Assembly (NCBI RefSeq): GCF_963677125.1
Contig: NZ_OY781882.1
Coordinates: forward strand, 256,501-320,500
Direction of reading: 5' to 3'
DNA length: 64,000 nucleotides
Source: an uncultured Desulfobacter sp.
GTDB lineage: Bacteria > Desulfobacterota > Desulfobacteria > Desulfobacterales > Desulfobacteraceae
Shown: positions 25,524 to 33,409 of the stretch, piece by piece
How the letters are laid out: each line of letters begins with the position of its first letter
How positions within the stretch are numbered: position 1 is the stretch's first letter
Made by a program: the position numbers and the translations under genes
The notes under the pieces: generated by a model
Seen by the model: the letters and a program-made list of their open reading frames with translations, nothing else
Database searches by the model: none
What the model was told of the DNA's origin: nothing

Positions 25524-26297
25524 ATGACGCCTTTGCTTCATGTAGATAAAATGACCCACTATTTTGGTGGATTGCGGGCGGTCCACAACTATAATCTTTC
25601 GGTTGGGCCCAACCAGATTGTTGGCTTAATTGGCCCAAACGGGGCAGGTAAGACAACCGTTTTCAACCTGATTACAGGGGTCTATACCCCCACCGAAGGC
25701 CGTATTACCCTTGAAAATGAGAGTATTGTGGGGTTGGAAACCAATGAGATTGCAGCCAAAGGGCTTGGCAGAACCTTTCAGAATCTGGCTTTGTGGCGGC
25801 ATATGAATGTGCTGGACCATATTAAAATGGCCCATTATTCCCAACTTACTTACGGCCTGCTCGATGCTTTTTTTAATACAGGAAAGTGTCGGAGACAGGA
25901 GGCCAAAGCCGAAGAGAATGCCTATCGGCTTCTGGAACTGTTTGATATCAAGCAGCACGCCCAGCAGCTGGTAACAAGCCTGCCTTACGGGGCCCAGCGC
26001 CGGGTGGAGATGGCCCGGGCCATGGCCACCAATCCCAAGGTGCTTTTTCTGGATGAACCCACCGCAGGCATGACACCTGACGAATTGATCCAAATGATCA
26101 AGATTATCAGGCAGGTACACCAGGATTTCGGGGTGGCTATTTTTCTGATCGAACACCGTATGAAATTTGTGATGGAGCTTTGCCAGCACATTCAGACCCT
26201 GGTGTTCGGCGAAGTGATTGCCCAAGGACCTCCCGAGGAGATCCAGAACAACCCCCAAGTGATTGAAGCCTATCTGGGCAAGGAGGATTTGACCTGA
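25524..26297 (+). CDS. livG: Branched-chain amino acid ABC transporter ATPase LivG
   Basis: A 257-residue ATPase: Walker A GPNGAGKTTVFNLITG, LGRTFQNLALW (Q-loop), the modified signature LPYGAQRRVEMARAMA characteristic of LivG, Walker B VLFLDEPTAGMTPDE and H-loop IEHRM. Its stop overlaps the livF start by one base. Intact. Confidence 0.93.
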   Translation: MTPLLHVDKMTHYFGGLRAVHNYNLSVGPNQIVGLIGPNGAGKTTVFNLITGVYTPTEGRITLENESIVGLETNEIAAKGLGRTFQNLALWRHMNVLDHIKMAHYSQLTYGLLDAFFNTGKCRRQEAKAEENAYRLLELFDIKQHAQQLVTSLPYGAQRRVEMARAMATNPKVLFLDEPTAGMTPDELIQMIKIIRQVHQDFGVAIFLIEHRMKFVMELCQHIQTLVFGEVIAQGPPEEIQNNPQVIEAYLGKEDLT

Positions 26298-27010
26298 TGC
26301 AGCTCAATGTTAAGAATCTGAAAGTCTCCTACGGCAATATCAAGGCGCTTCACGGGCTGGACTTCAGCATTAATACCGGTGAAATCGTGACCATTATCGG
26401 TGCCAACGGTGCGGGCAAAAGCACCACCCTTAGAGCCATTTCCCGGATGGTGCCCAGTGAGCCGGGGTCCGTCATTGAATTTGAGGGTGAAGATGTACTT
26501 TCCTACAGCACCGACAAGGTTGTCACCCGGCTCGGCATCTCCCATGTGCCCGAAGGCCGAAGAATATTCGGCAATCTCACGGTAACCGAAAACTTAACTT
26601 TGGCCTGTTTTGCCAGAAAAGATACCGAGCAGATTGCAAAGGATAAAAAGTGGGTGTTTGATCTGTTCCCCCGCCTTGAAGAGCGCAAGAATCAGATTTC
26701 GGGCACCCTGTCCGGCGGAGAGCAGCAGATGCTTGCCGTAGGCCGTGGCTATCTGAGCGGCCGAAAGCTCATGATTCTGGATGAGCCTTCCATGGGGCTT
26801 GCGCCTTTGCTGATGCTTGAAATGTTTGATGCCCTCAAAGAGATCAATAAATACGGCACCACCATTTTGCTGGTGGAGCAGAACGCCCGGCTGGCCCTTA
26901 AATTTGCCCAAAGAGGATATGTGATTGAACACGGCAAGCTTGTATTGGAAGGCCCGGCTGAAAGCCTACTTGACGATCCCGAGGTGAAAAAGGCCTACTT
27001 GGGCGCGTAA
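26297..27010 (+). CDS. livF: Branched-chain amino acid ABC transporter ATPase LivF
   Basis: A 237-residue ATPase: Walker A GANGAGKSTTLRAISR, GISHVPEGRRIFGNLTVTEN (typical LivF Q-loop region), signature LSGGEQQMLAVGRGYLSG, Walker B LMILDEPSMGLAPLL, H-loop VEQNAR. Last gene of livJHMGF; followed by a terminator 14 bases on. Confidence 0.94.
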   Translation: MQLNVKNLKVSYGNIKALHGLDFSINTGEIVTIIGANGAGKSTTLRAISRMVPSEPGSVIEFEGEDVLSYSTDKVVTRLGISHVPEGRRIFGNLTVTENLTLACFARKDTEQIAKDKKWVFDLFPRLEERKNQISGTLSGGEQQMLAVGRGYLSGRKLMILDEPSMGLAPLLMLEMFDALKEINKYGTTILLVEQNARLALKFAQRGYVIEHGKLVLEGPAESLLDDPEVKKAYLGA

Positions 27011-27023
27011 TTTTTGAAGAAAA

Positions 27024-27057
27024 AAGGCATCGCGCAGAAAATTTTGCGTGATGCCTT
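27024..27057 (+). terminator. Terminator-like hairpin after livF
   Basis: AAGGCATCGCGCA (27024-27036) pairs with TGCGTGATGCCTT (27045-27057) with one G/T mismatch, loop GAAAATTT. The arm resembles the ends of the palindromic element at 8972-9134. Confidence 0.65.
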
Positions 27058-27093
27058 ATAATTATTGGGGTTTGGTCACAACACCGATAATTT

Positions 27094-27118
27094 GTTGGGT
27101 TTCGTTCCTCAACCCAAC
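27094..27118. repeat. Small hairpin repeat of the AACCCAACCTAC type
   Basis: GTTGGGTT (27094-27101) and AACCCAAC (27111-27118) form a hairpin with TCGTTCCTC in the loop, followed by CTACG. Hairpins with this AACCCAACCTAC sequence are common intergenic repeats in unrelated bacteria. It lies between two convergent genes. Confidence 0.6.
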
Positions 27119-27158
27119 CTACGAAAATTCGTATGGCTTAAATTACAGGCAAGGCCAG

Positions 27159-29609
27159 TTATTTCGTTTGAGCTATTTTTTGTTCCAGCGCCTCGCTCAC
27201 GGTTTTAAACACATGGTCCCAGTCACCCAACGCAGGCTGTCTAAATAATTTTATGGTTGGGTACCAGGGCGAATCGTCTCTTTGGGTCAGCCATCGCCAA
27301 TCCGGGGAAAAGGGCAGCAGCACCCAGGTTTCCTTTCCAAGCGCCCCTGCAAGATGTGCGACCGATGTGTCAACTGAAATGATTAAATCCAGGTTGGAGA
27401 TAATTGCGGCGGTATCGGCAAAATCAGAAATCTGTTTTCCAAAATCAAAAGAGAAAAAGTTCTCAGGGTTTTTATCTGTCCAGAGTTCATGGGGCTCTTT
27501 TTGCAGGCTGTACAGGTTAATCTCTGTGATCTCTTTTAGCGGTGCAAACCGGCTTAAACTGATGGATCGTCGCCGATCTCCTTTATGGGAGGGGTTACCG
27601 GCCCATACAATGCCGATATCCAAAGCGCTACCCTTTTTTATTCTGTTTTGCCAAATCCGGGTTAACTCTGTGTCTGCCGTCAGATAGGACACCTGTGAGG
27701 GAATCGTGTCAAGGGTTGTTTTAAACAGTCTGGGCAGCGACATGATCGGCAGATGGTAGTCAAATCGCGCTTTGATTGGCTTGGCGGTATCATTGGTTTG
27801 GATTTGCAGACGGTCATACCCGTTAAAATTTATCATCAGTCTTGCCAAGGCGGTTTTGCATTCTAAAATGACCCGTGCGCCCATCTTTTGAAGCAACGGC
27901 AGATATCGGACAAATTGAATAAAATCTCCAACCCCCTGTTCTCCATATATGAATATGATTTTACCGGATAACGGTTCGCCGTTCCAAATCTTAGCATTGG
28001 AAAAATGTCTTCTCTGGGATTTTTTCCACCGCCATTCATATTCAGACCATCCGCGTTCAAAATCGCCTGTGAGCAGATACAGAAGAGCACGGTTGAATAA
28101 GGTTGGGCCATCATCCGGTTTTATGGAAAGGGCCTGCTGAAAGTCCTCCCTTGCTGCTTCAAACTGCCCAAAATGACGATGGGACACTCCGCGGTTGGAA
28201 AAGGCATTGACATTGTGCGGATTCAATTCAATGGCCTTGTTCAAATCGGCAAAGCCTTTTTCGATACGTTCCAACTGATGAAAACAACTTCCCCTGTTGC
28301 AGAACGCATCCGAAAATTGGGGGGCAAGTTCAATGGTCCGGTCATAACTATCGATCGCATCCTCAAACCGCATCAGGCCTTGCAGGGCAATGCCCCTGTT
28401 AAAATGGGCATCCGGGGAATTGGGATGGGATTCAAGCGCCTGGTTACAATTCTTTAGCGCTTGTTCATAATTGTTGAGTTCATTTAAACTTTTGGCAAGA
28501 TTGACCTGAAATTGAACGGAACCGGGCTTGAGTTGAAGGGCAATTTTAAAGCTGTTCACAGCCCTTTTCGCTTTTCCCAGCTTATCAAATATCAGCCCGC
28601 GAATATTATGGATTTCCGGCAAATTGGAATCAAGGGCAATGGCTTTTTCACAGTCTTTTAAGCCGGCATCCAGATCGCCTGCATTCATCAGGGAAAAAGC
28701 CCTGTTGTTGTATCCAAGGGCATTATCAGGATCTATGTCAATTGCACGGTTAAAACTTTGAACGGCCTGATTGTAATCGCCTCGTGCTGCTAACGCGAGT
28801 CCAAGATTGAGATGGGCATTATAAAAATTGGGGGTAAGCTCAACAGCCATGGTATAATCCTGCACCGCCTCTTGAGTTCGGCCTATCTGAGAGAAGGCCA
28901 CCCCACGGTTATAATATCCTTCAGCGAAATCCGGATTTAAATGCAACATCCGGTCAAAGGCTTCAATCGCCTCTTCAACCCGCCCCTGGGCTTGAACCAC
29001 AGCCCCTAAAAGATTAAACAGTACAAACGAATCGGGAAAATCGTTGAGCTGCTCTCTACAGGTTTGCTCGGCCTGGGCCATATTTCCGGCTTGATAGAGC
29101 TTGATCACGCGTTGTATCCGTTCGTTGGGTGGATGGTTTTTCCCAGGGTCTACAGGTGACTGTTTTTTTATCTTTTGCGGGAATGGTGCCGACAAATCGT
29201 CACCTTTTTTATATTTGGACGCACCTGATTTTTTTTTAAACACTTTTGAAAGATAATCCGCTGCATCCGGATCCAGGGATAATGCGCGTTCATAGTTTTT
29301 GGCGGCCTCATCCTCATGGCCTAATTTGGCCAATGCCACCCCCATATTATGGTAGGCCGCTGCGAATTTGGGGGAGAGGGAAATGGCCTGTTCAATCATG
29401 GATACGGCAAGTCTCGGCTTTTCAGCCTCATTTGCCAGTATACCGAGAAACAAATAGGCAGACGCGTTGCCGGGGTCCATTTGAACGGCCTGGCTGTAAT
29501 ACCGCCCGGCATTGGACAGATCCCCTTTTTTGTGGTGATTGAGCCCCTGCTCAATCAATTGATCTGCATTGCCGGTGCTTTTCGTCTTACTATTGTCTAA
29601 GATTGTCAT
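27159..29609 (-). CDS. TPR-repeat protein with C-terminal glycosyltransferase-9-like domain
   Basis: An 816-residue protein. Residues about 15-115 and 165-530 are tetratricopeptide repeats (e.g. NPDFAEGYYNRGVAFSQIGR, NPHNVNAFSNRGVSHRHFGQ). After about 560 comes a GT-B-like domain with IFIYGEQGVGDFIQFVRYLP, IGIVWAGNPSHKGDRRRSIS and ISVDTSVAHLAGALGKETWV, which matches the heptosyltransferase/GT9 nucleotide-sugar end. No signal peptide. Such fusions may glycosylate proteins or participate in surface polysaccharide synthesis; acceptor unknown. The upstream neighbour tex lies 22 bp away on the same strand. Confidence 0.82.
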   Translation of the reverse strand: MTILDNSKTKSTGNADQLIEQGLNHHKKGDLSNAGRYYSQAVQMDPGNASAYLFLGILANEAEKPRLAVSMIEQAISLSPKFAAAYHNMGVALAKLGHEDEAAKNYERALSLDPDAADYLSKVFKKKSGASKYKKGDDLSAPFPQKIKKQSPVDPGKNHPPNERIQRVIKLYQAGNMAQAEQTCREQLNDFPDSFVLFNLLGAVVQAQGRVEEAIEAFDRMLHLNPDFAEGYYNRGVAFSQIGRTQEAVQDYTMAVELTPNFYNAHLNLGLALAARGDYNQAVQSFNRAIDIDPDNALGYNNRAFSLMNAGDLDAGLKDCEKAIALDSNLPEIHNIRGLIFDKLGKAKRAVNSFKIALQLKPGSVQFQVNLAKSLNELNNYEQALKNCNQALESHPNSPDAHFNRGIALQGLMRFEDAIDSYDRTIELAPQFSDAFCNRGSCFHQLERIEKGFADLNKAIELNPHNVNAFSNRGVSHRHFGQFEAAREDFQQALSIKPDDGPTLFNRALLYLLTGDFERGWSEYEWRWKKSQRRHFSNAKIWNGEPLSGKIIFIYGEQGVGDFIQFVRYLPLLQKMGARVILECKTALARLMINFNGYDRLQIQTNDTAKPIKARFDYHLPIMSLPRLFKTTLDTIPSQVSYLTADTELTRIWQNRIKKGSALDIGIVWAGNPSHKGDRRRSISLSRFAPLKEITEINLYSLQKEPHELWTDKNPENFFSFDFGKQISDFADTAAIISNLDLIISVDTSVAHLAGALGKETWVLLPFSPDWRWLTQRDDSPWYPTIKLFRQPALGDWDHVFKTVSEALEQKIAQTK

Positions 29610-29631
29610 AGCTGTTTCCTGAATAATTTTT

Positions 29632-31758
29632 TTACCCCTTCATGGACAGAGAAATCCTTTTACGGGCGATATCCACTTCAAGAACACGAACCTTTACCTG
29701 CTGCCGTACTTTGACAACCTCATTGGGATCTTTGACAAATCGGTCGGCTAACTGACTGATGTGCACAAGTCCGTCCTGGTGAACCCCGATATCCACAAAA
29801 GCGCCAAATGCCGTGACATTGGTTACGATGCCGGGAACAACCATGTCCGGCACCAGGTCTGTGATTTCATGGATATTTTTGTCAAAGGAAAACGCTTGGA
29901 ACGGTTGTCTGGGGTCCCGGCCCGGGGCGGCCAGCTCGGAAACGATATCCTTGAGGGTGGGAAGACCTGTGGTTTCCGTGACATAGGGTGTAAGGTCCAT
30001 GCCCTGCACCGGGGCCTTTGTGGTCATCATCTCTTCCACACGACAGCCAAGATCTTTGGCCATCTGTTTGACCACGGTGTAGGATTCGGGGTGGATACCG
30101 CTGCGGTCCAGGGGATTTTTGCCGTTTTGGATTCTTAGGAATCCTGCGGCCTGTTCAAATGCTTTTTTGCCTAAGCGAGGCACCTTGAGAAAATCGGTTC
30201 TGGATACAAAGGCGCCGTTCTCGTCTCTGTATTTGACCATATTGGCGGCAATGCCTGCGTTCAGGCCGGAAACCCGGGATAAAAGCTGCTTTGATGCGGT
30301 ATTGGCTTCCACCCCAACCTGGTTGACGCAGGAAACCACCACATCATCCAAAGCTGTTTGGAGCATGTTCTGGTCCACATCGTGCTGGTATTGTCCCACT
30401 CCGATGGATTTGGGCTCCACTTTGACTAGTTCGGCCAAGGGGTCCATGAGCCGCCTGCCGATTGAAACCGCCCCCCTGACCGTGATGTCATGATCTGGAA
30501 ACTCTTCCCTGGCGGTTTCAGACGCTGAATAGATGGATGCCCCGCTTTCATCTACCATGATCACATCCACATCTTCGGGCAGTGTCAGTTCCCTGATAAA
30601 GCTCTCCGTTTCCCGGCCGGCCGTACCGTTGCCCACGGCGATGGCCCGGATTTGGTGACGCTTCACAAGTTTTGGGATGAGCTGAGCGGCGGATGTTTTT
30701 CCGTTTGGGGTATGGGGATGGATCACATCATGGTGAACCAGCTTTCCCGTGGCATCCAGGCAGGCGATTTTGCATCCGGTGCGAAATCCAGGGTCAATGG
30801 CAAGCACAGGCCTGCCGCCGAGGGGAGGAGAGAGAAGCACCTGCCGCAGATTGTCCGAAAAGACCGCCACGGCCTTTTCATCTGCCTTTTGCTTGAGAAC
30901 GCGCAAGACCTCATTTTCAATGGATTTGGACAACAACCGTTTGTATGCGTCTTCGGCTGCGCCAAGGATCTGCTCCCGGCTTTGGGGGGTAACCTGTCTT
31001 TTGCCGGGGTAAATTGCATGGATGATACGCAATGCCTTTTTTTCCTCGGGCAGGACATGGATACGCAAAATTTTTTCGGCAGCCCCCCTGAGCATGGCAA
31101 GTATCCTGTGGGACGGGGCTTTAAATGCCTGTTCCTGCCAGTCAAAATAGTCCTTGAACTTAGCACCCTCTTCAGCTTTGCTCTTGATTACCGTTGAGCT
31201 GATCATCGCGGTTTTGACAAACAGGTCCCGGATCCCTGACCGGATGGATGCATCTTCGTTAATGATTTCAGCAATGATGTCCCTTACACCGGCCCATACC
31301 TCTTCCAGGTTTGTCACATCAGGACCGATGAATTTGCTTGCTTCCTTTTGAAGGTCCACAGGGGCTTTAGGTGCCAGAATCATCAAGGCCAGAGGCTCCA
31401 GCCCTTTTTCCCGTGCGATGGTGGCCCGGGTTCTTCGTTTGGGCCGATACTTTTCATACACATCTTCCAGCCGTGTCATGGTGTCGGCATTTTCAATCTG
31501 TTGCGCCAACGCTTTGGTGTAAAGCGCTCTTTCCTCCAAAGACTTTATAATCGCCTGTTTCCTGGCTTCGAGTTCTTTTAACAGCTTGGCCCGGTCCCGG
31601 ATATCGGATATGGCCACCTCGTCCAGGCTGCCTGTGCGTTCTTTGCGGTATCGTGCTATAAACGGCACTGTGGACCCTTGGTCCAGTAAATCCAGCACTG
31701 CGGCTACCTGGTTTTCTTTCAGTCCGGTATCCCGGCTGATTGCTATTTGAATATTCAT
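29632..31758 (-). CDS. tex: Tex-family RNA-binding transcriptional accessory protein
   Basis: A 708-residue cytoplasmic protein. N-terminal helical Tex region (VPFIARYRKERTGSLDEVAI), central YqgF-like RNase H fold (GRPVLAIDPGFRTGCKIACL), helix-hairpin-helix part (LLSRVSGLNAGIAANMVKYR) and a C-terminal S1 RNA-binding domain (VTNVTAFGAFVDIGVHQDGL). The domain order and length are normal for Tex, which associates with RNA polymerase and nucleic acids. Probably cotranscribed with the TPR gene. Confidence 0.95.
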   Translation of the reverse strand: MNIQIAISRDTGLKENQVAAVLDLLDQGSTVPFIARYRKERTGSLDEVAISDIRDRAKLLKELEARKQAIIKSLEERALYTKALAQQIENADTMTRLEDVYEKYRPKRRTRATIAREKGLEPLALMILAPKAPVDLQKEASKFIGPDVTNLEEVWAGVRDIIAEIINEDASIRSGIRDLFVKTAMISSTVIKSKAEEGAKFKDYFDWQEQAFKAPSHRILAMLRGAAEKILRIHVLPEEKKALRIIHAIYPGKRQVTPQSREQILGAAEDAYKRLLSKSIENEVLRVLKQKADEKAVAVFSDNLRQVLLSPPLGGRPVLAIDPGFRTGCKIACLDATGKLVHHDVIHPHTPNGKTSAAQLIPKLVKRHQIRAIAVGNGTAGRETESFIRELTLPEDVDVIMVDESGASIYSASETAREEFPDHDITVRGAVSIGRRLMDPLAELVKVEPKSIGVGQYQHDVDQNMLQTALDDVVVSCVNQVGVEANTASKQLLSRVSGLNAGIAANMVKYRDENGAFVSRTDFLKVPRLGKKAFEQAAGFLRIQNGKNPLDRSGIHPESYTVVKQMAKDLGCRVEEMMTTKAPVQGMDLTPYVTETTGLPTLKDIVSELAAPGRDPRQPFQAFSFDKNIHEITDLVPDMVVPGIVTNVTAFGAFVDIGVHQDGLVHISQLADRFVKDPNEVVKVRQQVKVRVLEVDIARKRISLSMKG

Positions 31759-31805
31759 GTGGGTTTTTTATGAAGTATCAATTAAGTTATTAAATTATTT
31801 TCCTG

Positions 31806-31862
31806 CCTTGCTGTGGGGTGAGCCTGGTATTGATATACCAAGGTTCGTCTTTGGCAGTTATT
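31806..31862 (-). repeat. REP-like repeat, degenerate copy without the GTAACTTAC hairpin
   Basis: On the minus strand it reads AACTGCCAAAGACGAACC then CTTGGTATATCAATACCAGG and CCCACAGCAAGG, aligning with the first half of the copies at 32969 and 63711. The second hairpin is missing. Confidence 0.55.
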
Positions 31863-31912
31863 ACAGCGGGGCAGGGTGAAAAGTCAATGGCTTGTGAGGC
31901 TTTAAAATGAAA

Positions 31913-31982
31913 ACCACGAAGTTCACGAAGAACACGAAGGATAGTATTCTGATATCTTCGTGAACTTTGTGTTCTTCGTGGT
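31913..31982. repeat. Palindrome built of CACGAAG units
   Basis: ACCACGAAGTTCACGAAG with AACACGAAGG pairs with CTTCGTGAACTTTGTG and TTCTTCGTGGT on the other side of a short AT loop. Same architecture as 3282-3344. The remainder of 31759-32159 contains only the degenerate REP copy and, near 32090-32125, small hairpins CCTG/CAGG and AGCCT/AGGCT in the carbonic anhydrase leader. Confidence 0.8.
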
Positions 31983-32159
31983 CAAATACCCAATGCTTTA
32001 GTTTATGGCCGATTTTAAGGTGTACGTTTTTTATTTTTTTCTTGTTTTCCCGGCAATGGTTACGATACTCTCCAATCTCCCTGTTTTTAAACAGGTGAGT
32101 TATAGCCTATCGGAGGCTAAGCATTTATCACAAAATCTATATCTTGCAGAGAAGGACCA

Positions 32160-32942
32160 ATGATGAAAAAAATTTTGAAATTTGTTGTAGCTGTCAGCTG
32201 TTTCTTGGCTCTAACCAGTGGCCCTGTTTTTGCCAGCGGAAGCAAAGCCGCTAAACCCAGTCCCGATGAAGCAATCGCCATGCTCAAAGCAGGTAATGAG
32301 CGTTTTGTAACCGGTAAGTCAACCCAGCCCCATACGGATGCGGCCCGCCTTGCACTTGCCGGGAAAGAAGATCAGGGCGATCACGCCTATGCAACCGTAA
32401 TCACCTGCTCTGATTCCAGAGTTCCGGTAGAGATTTTATTTGATGCCGGTGTTATGGATATTTTTGTGATTCGTGTTGCAGGCAATGTTCTTGATGTTGA
32501 TGAGATCGGGTCTGTGGAATATGGCCTTGCCCATGTCAACACGCCGGTATTTGTTGTGCTTGGGCATACGCAATGCGGTGCAGTAACCGCAGTGACAAAG
32601 GCCGTCCAAGGACACGGTCACCCATTGGAAAGAAATATTCCCCCTTTGGTTGATAACATCATCCCGGCAGTGAAAAAAGCCATGGCGGACAACCCACATG
32701 TCCATGGTACGGATGTTATACCCTATGCAATTGAGGAAAATATTTGGAAAGGCATTGAAGACCTGTTTATGGCAAGCCCTTCTTCCCGAGATCTGGTGAA
32801 CGCAGGGAAAGCCAAAGTGGTTGGCGCCATCTATGATGTATCAAATGGAAAAATTGACTGGCTTCCTGAAGCCAAAACCATGGAAATCTTAAAGAAAGTT
32901 GAAGCAAATCCTGATAGAGCCATGGAGGCAATGGCCAAATAA
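32160..32942 (+). CDS. Exported beta-class carbonic anhydrase
   Basis: A 260-residue protein with a cleavable signal peptide (KILKFVVAVSCFLALTSGPVFA/SG). The beta-CA motifs are complete: CSDSRVPVE (zinc Cys, catalytic Asp-Arg dyad) and GHTQCGAV (zinc His and Cys). It hydrates CO2 to bicarbonate in the periplasm. AAGGA precedes two adjacent ATGs; either may be used. Monocistronic, ending before a strong terminator. A role in supplying or trapping CO2/bicarbonate at the cell surface is inference. Confidence 0.92.
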   Translation: MMKKILKFVVAVSCFLALTSGPVFASGSKAAKPSPDEAIAMLKAGNERFVTGKSTQPHTDAARLALAGKEDQGDHAYATVITCSDSRVPVEILFDAGVMDIFVIRVAGNVLDVDEIGSVEYGLAHVNTPVFVVLGHTQCGAVTAVTKAVQGHGHPLERNIPPLVDNIIPAVKKAMADNPHVHGTDVIPYAIEENIWKGIEDLFMASPSSRDLVNAGKAKVVGAIYDVSNGKIDWLPEAKTMEILKKVEANPDRAMEAMAK

Positions 32943-32968
32943 TTTTGCCCAAAATTTAATTCAGAAAT

Positions 32969-33152
32969 AACGGCCATGGGCCGACCTGACATATCAGCTG
33001 CCAGGCACAGCCCACAACACAGTTTGAAAGATCTGGGTAACTTACCCAGACTTTCATATAAACGGTCACGGACCGTCCTTGGTCTTTGACCGTGGTTCGG
33101 CCCACAACGAAAATTGAAATATCTCTGTGACTTACAGAGAGTTTCATATAAA
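32969..33152 (+). repeat. REP-like hairpin repeats, two tandem copies
   Basis: Copy 2 (32969-33060) has GGCCATGGGCCGACCTGACA, CCCACAACACAG and the hairpin TCTGGGTAA-C-TTACCCAGA. Copy 3 (33061-33152) has ACGGTCA/TGACCGT with an inner GGACC/GGTCT stem, CCCACAACGAAAA and the hairpin TCTCTGT-GACTT-ACAGAGA. Both units begin AACGG and end TTTCATATAAA, so the unit is about 92 bp. Confidence 0.85.
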
Positions 33153-33168
33153 AAATATTGCCGAACAA

Positions 33169-33198
33169 AACGCGGTACTGACTCAGTACCGCGTTTTT
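33169..33198 (+). terminator. Strong rho-independent terminator after carbonic anhydrase and repeats
   Basis: AACGCGGTACT (33169-33179) pairs perfectly with AGTACCGCGTT (33185-33195), loop GACTC, T run at 33194-33198. It separates the carbonic anhydrase transcript from the signalling operon. The following 210 bases hold no gene. Confidence 0.85.
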
Positions 33199-33409
33199 GT
33201 GTTAGGGGCGAGCAAAACGGGCAGAGGGTGCGTTGTCTTTTCTTCAGGTTTGAAACAATTTTTTAATCGCCGCAGATTCAAAATAGACTTGCCTTGCGAT
33301 ATTTTCATTGGTGGTTATTTCGGTAAAAATGTGGTTAAATTACACCATGGCTTGATTATTGAAACCACCAACTTGCCAAATGCGGATCAGGCTCCCCAGG
33401 AGAATCAAA

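Noticed and set aside
25626..26258. 210-codon minus-strand frame inside livG
   Set aside because: Antisense to an intact ATPase with all motifs.
30652..31197. 181-codon plus-strand frame inside tex
   Set aside because: Antisense to the Tex core; no start signal.
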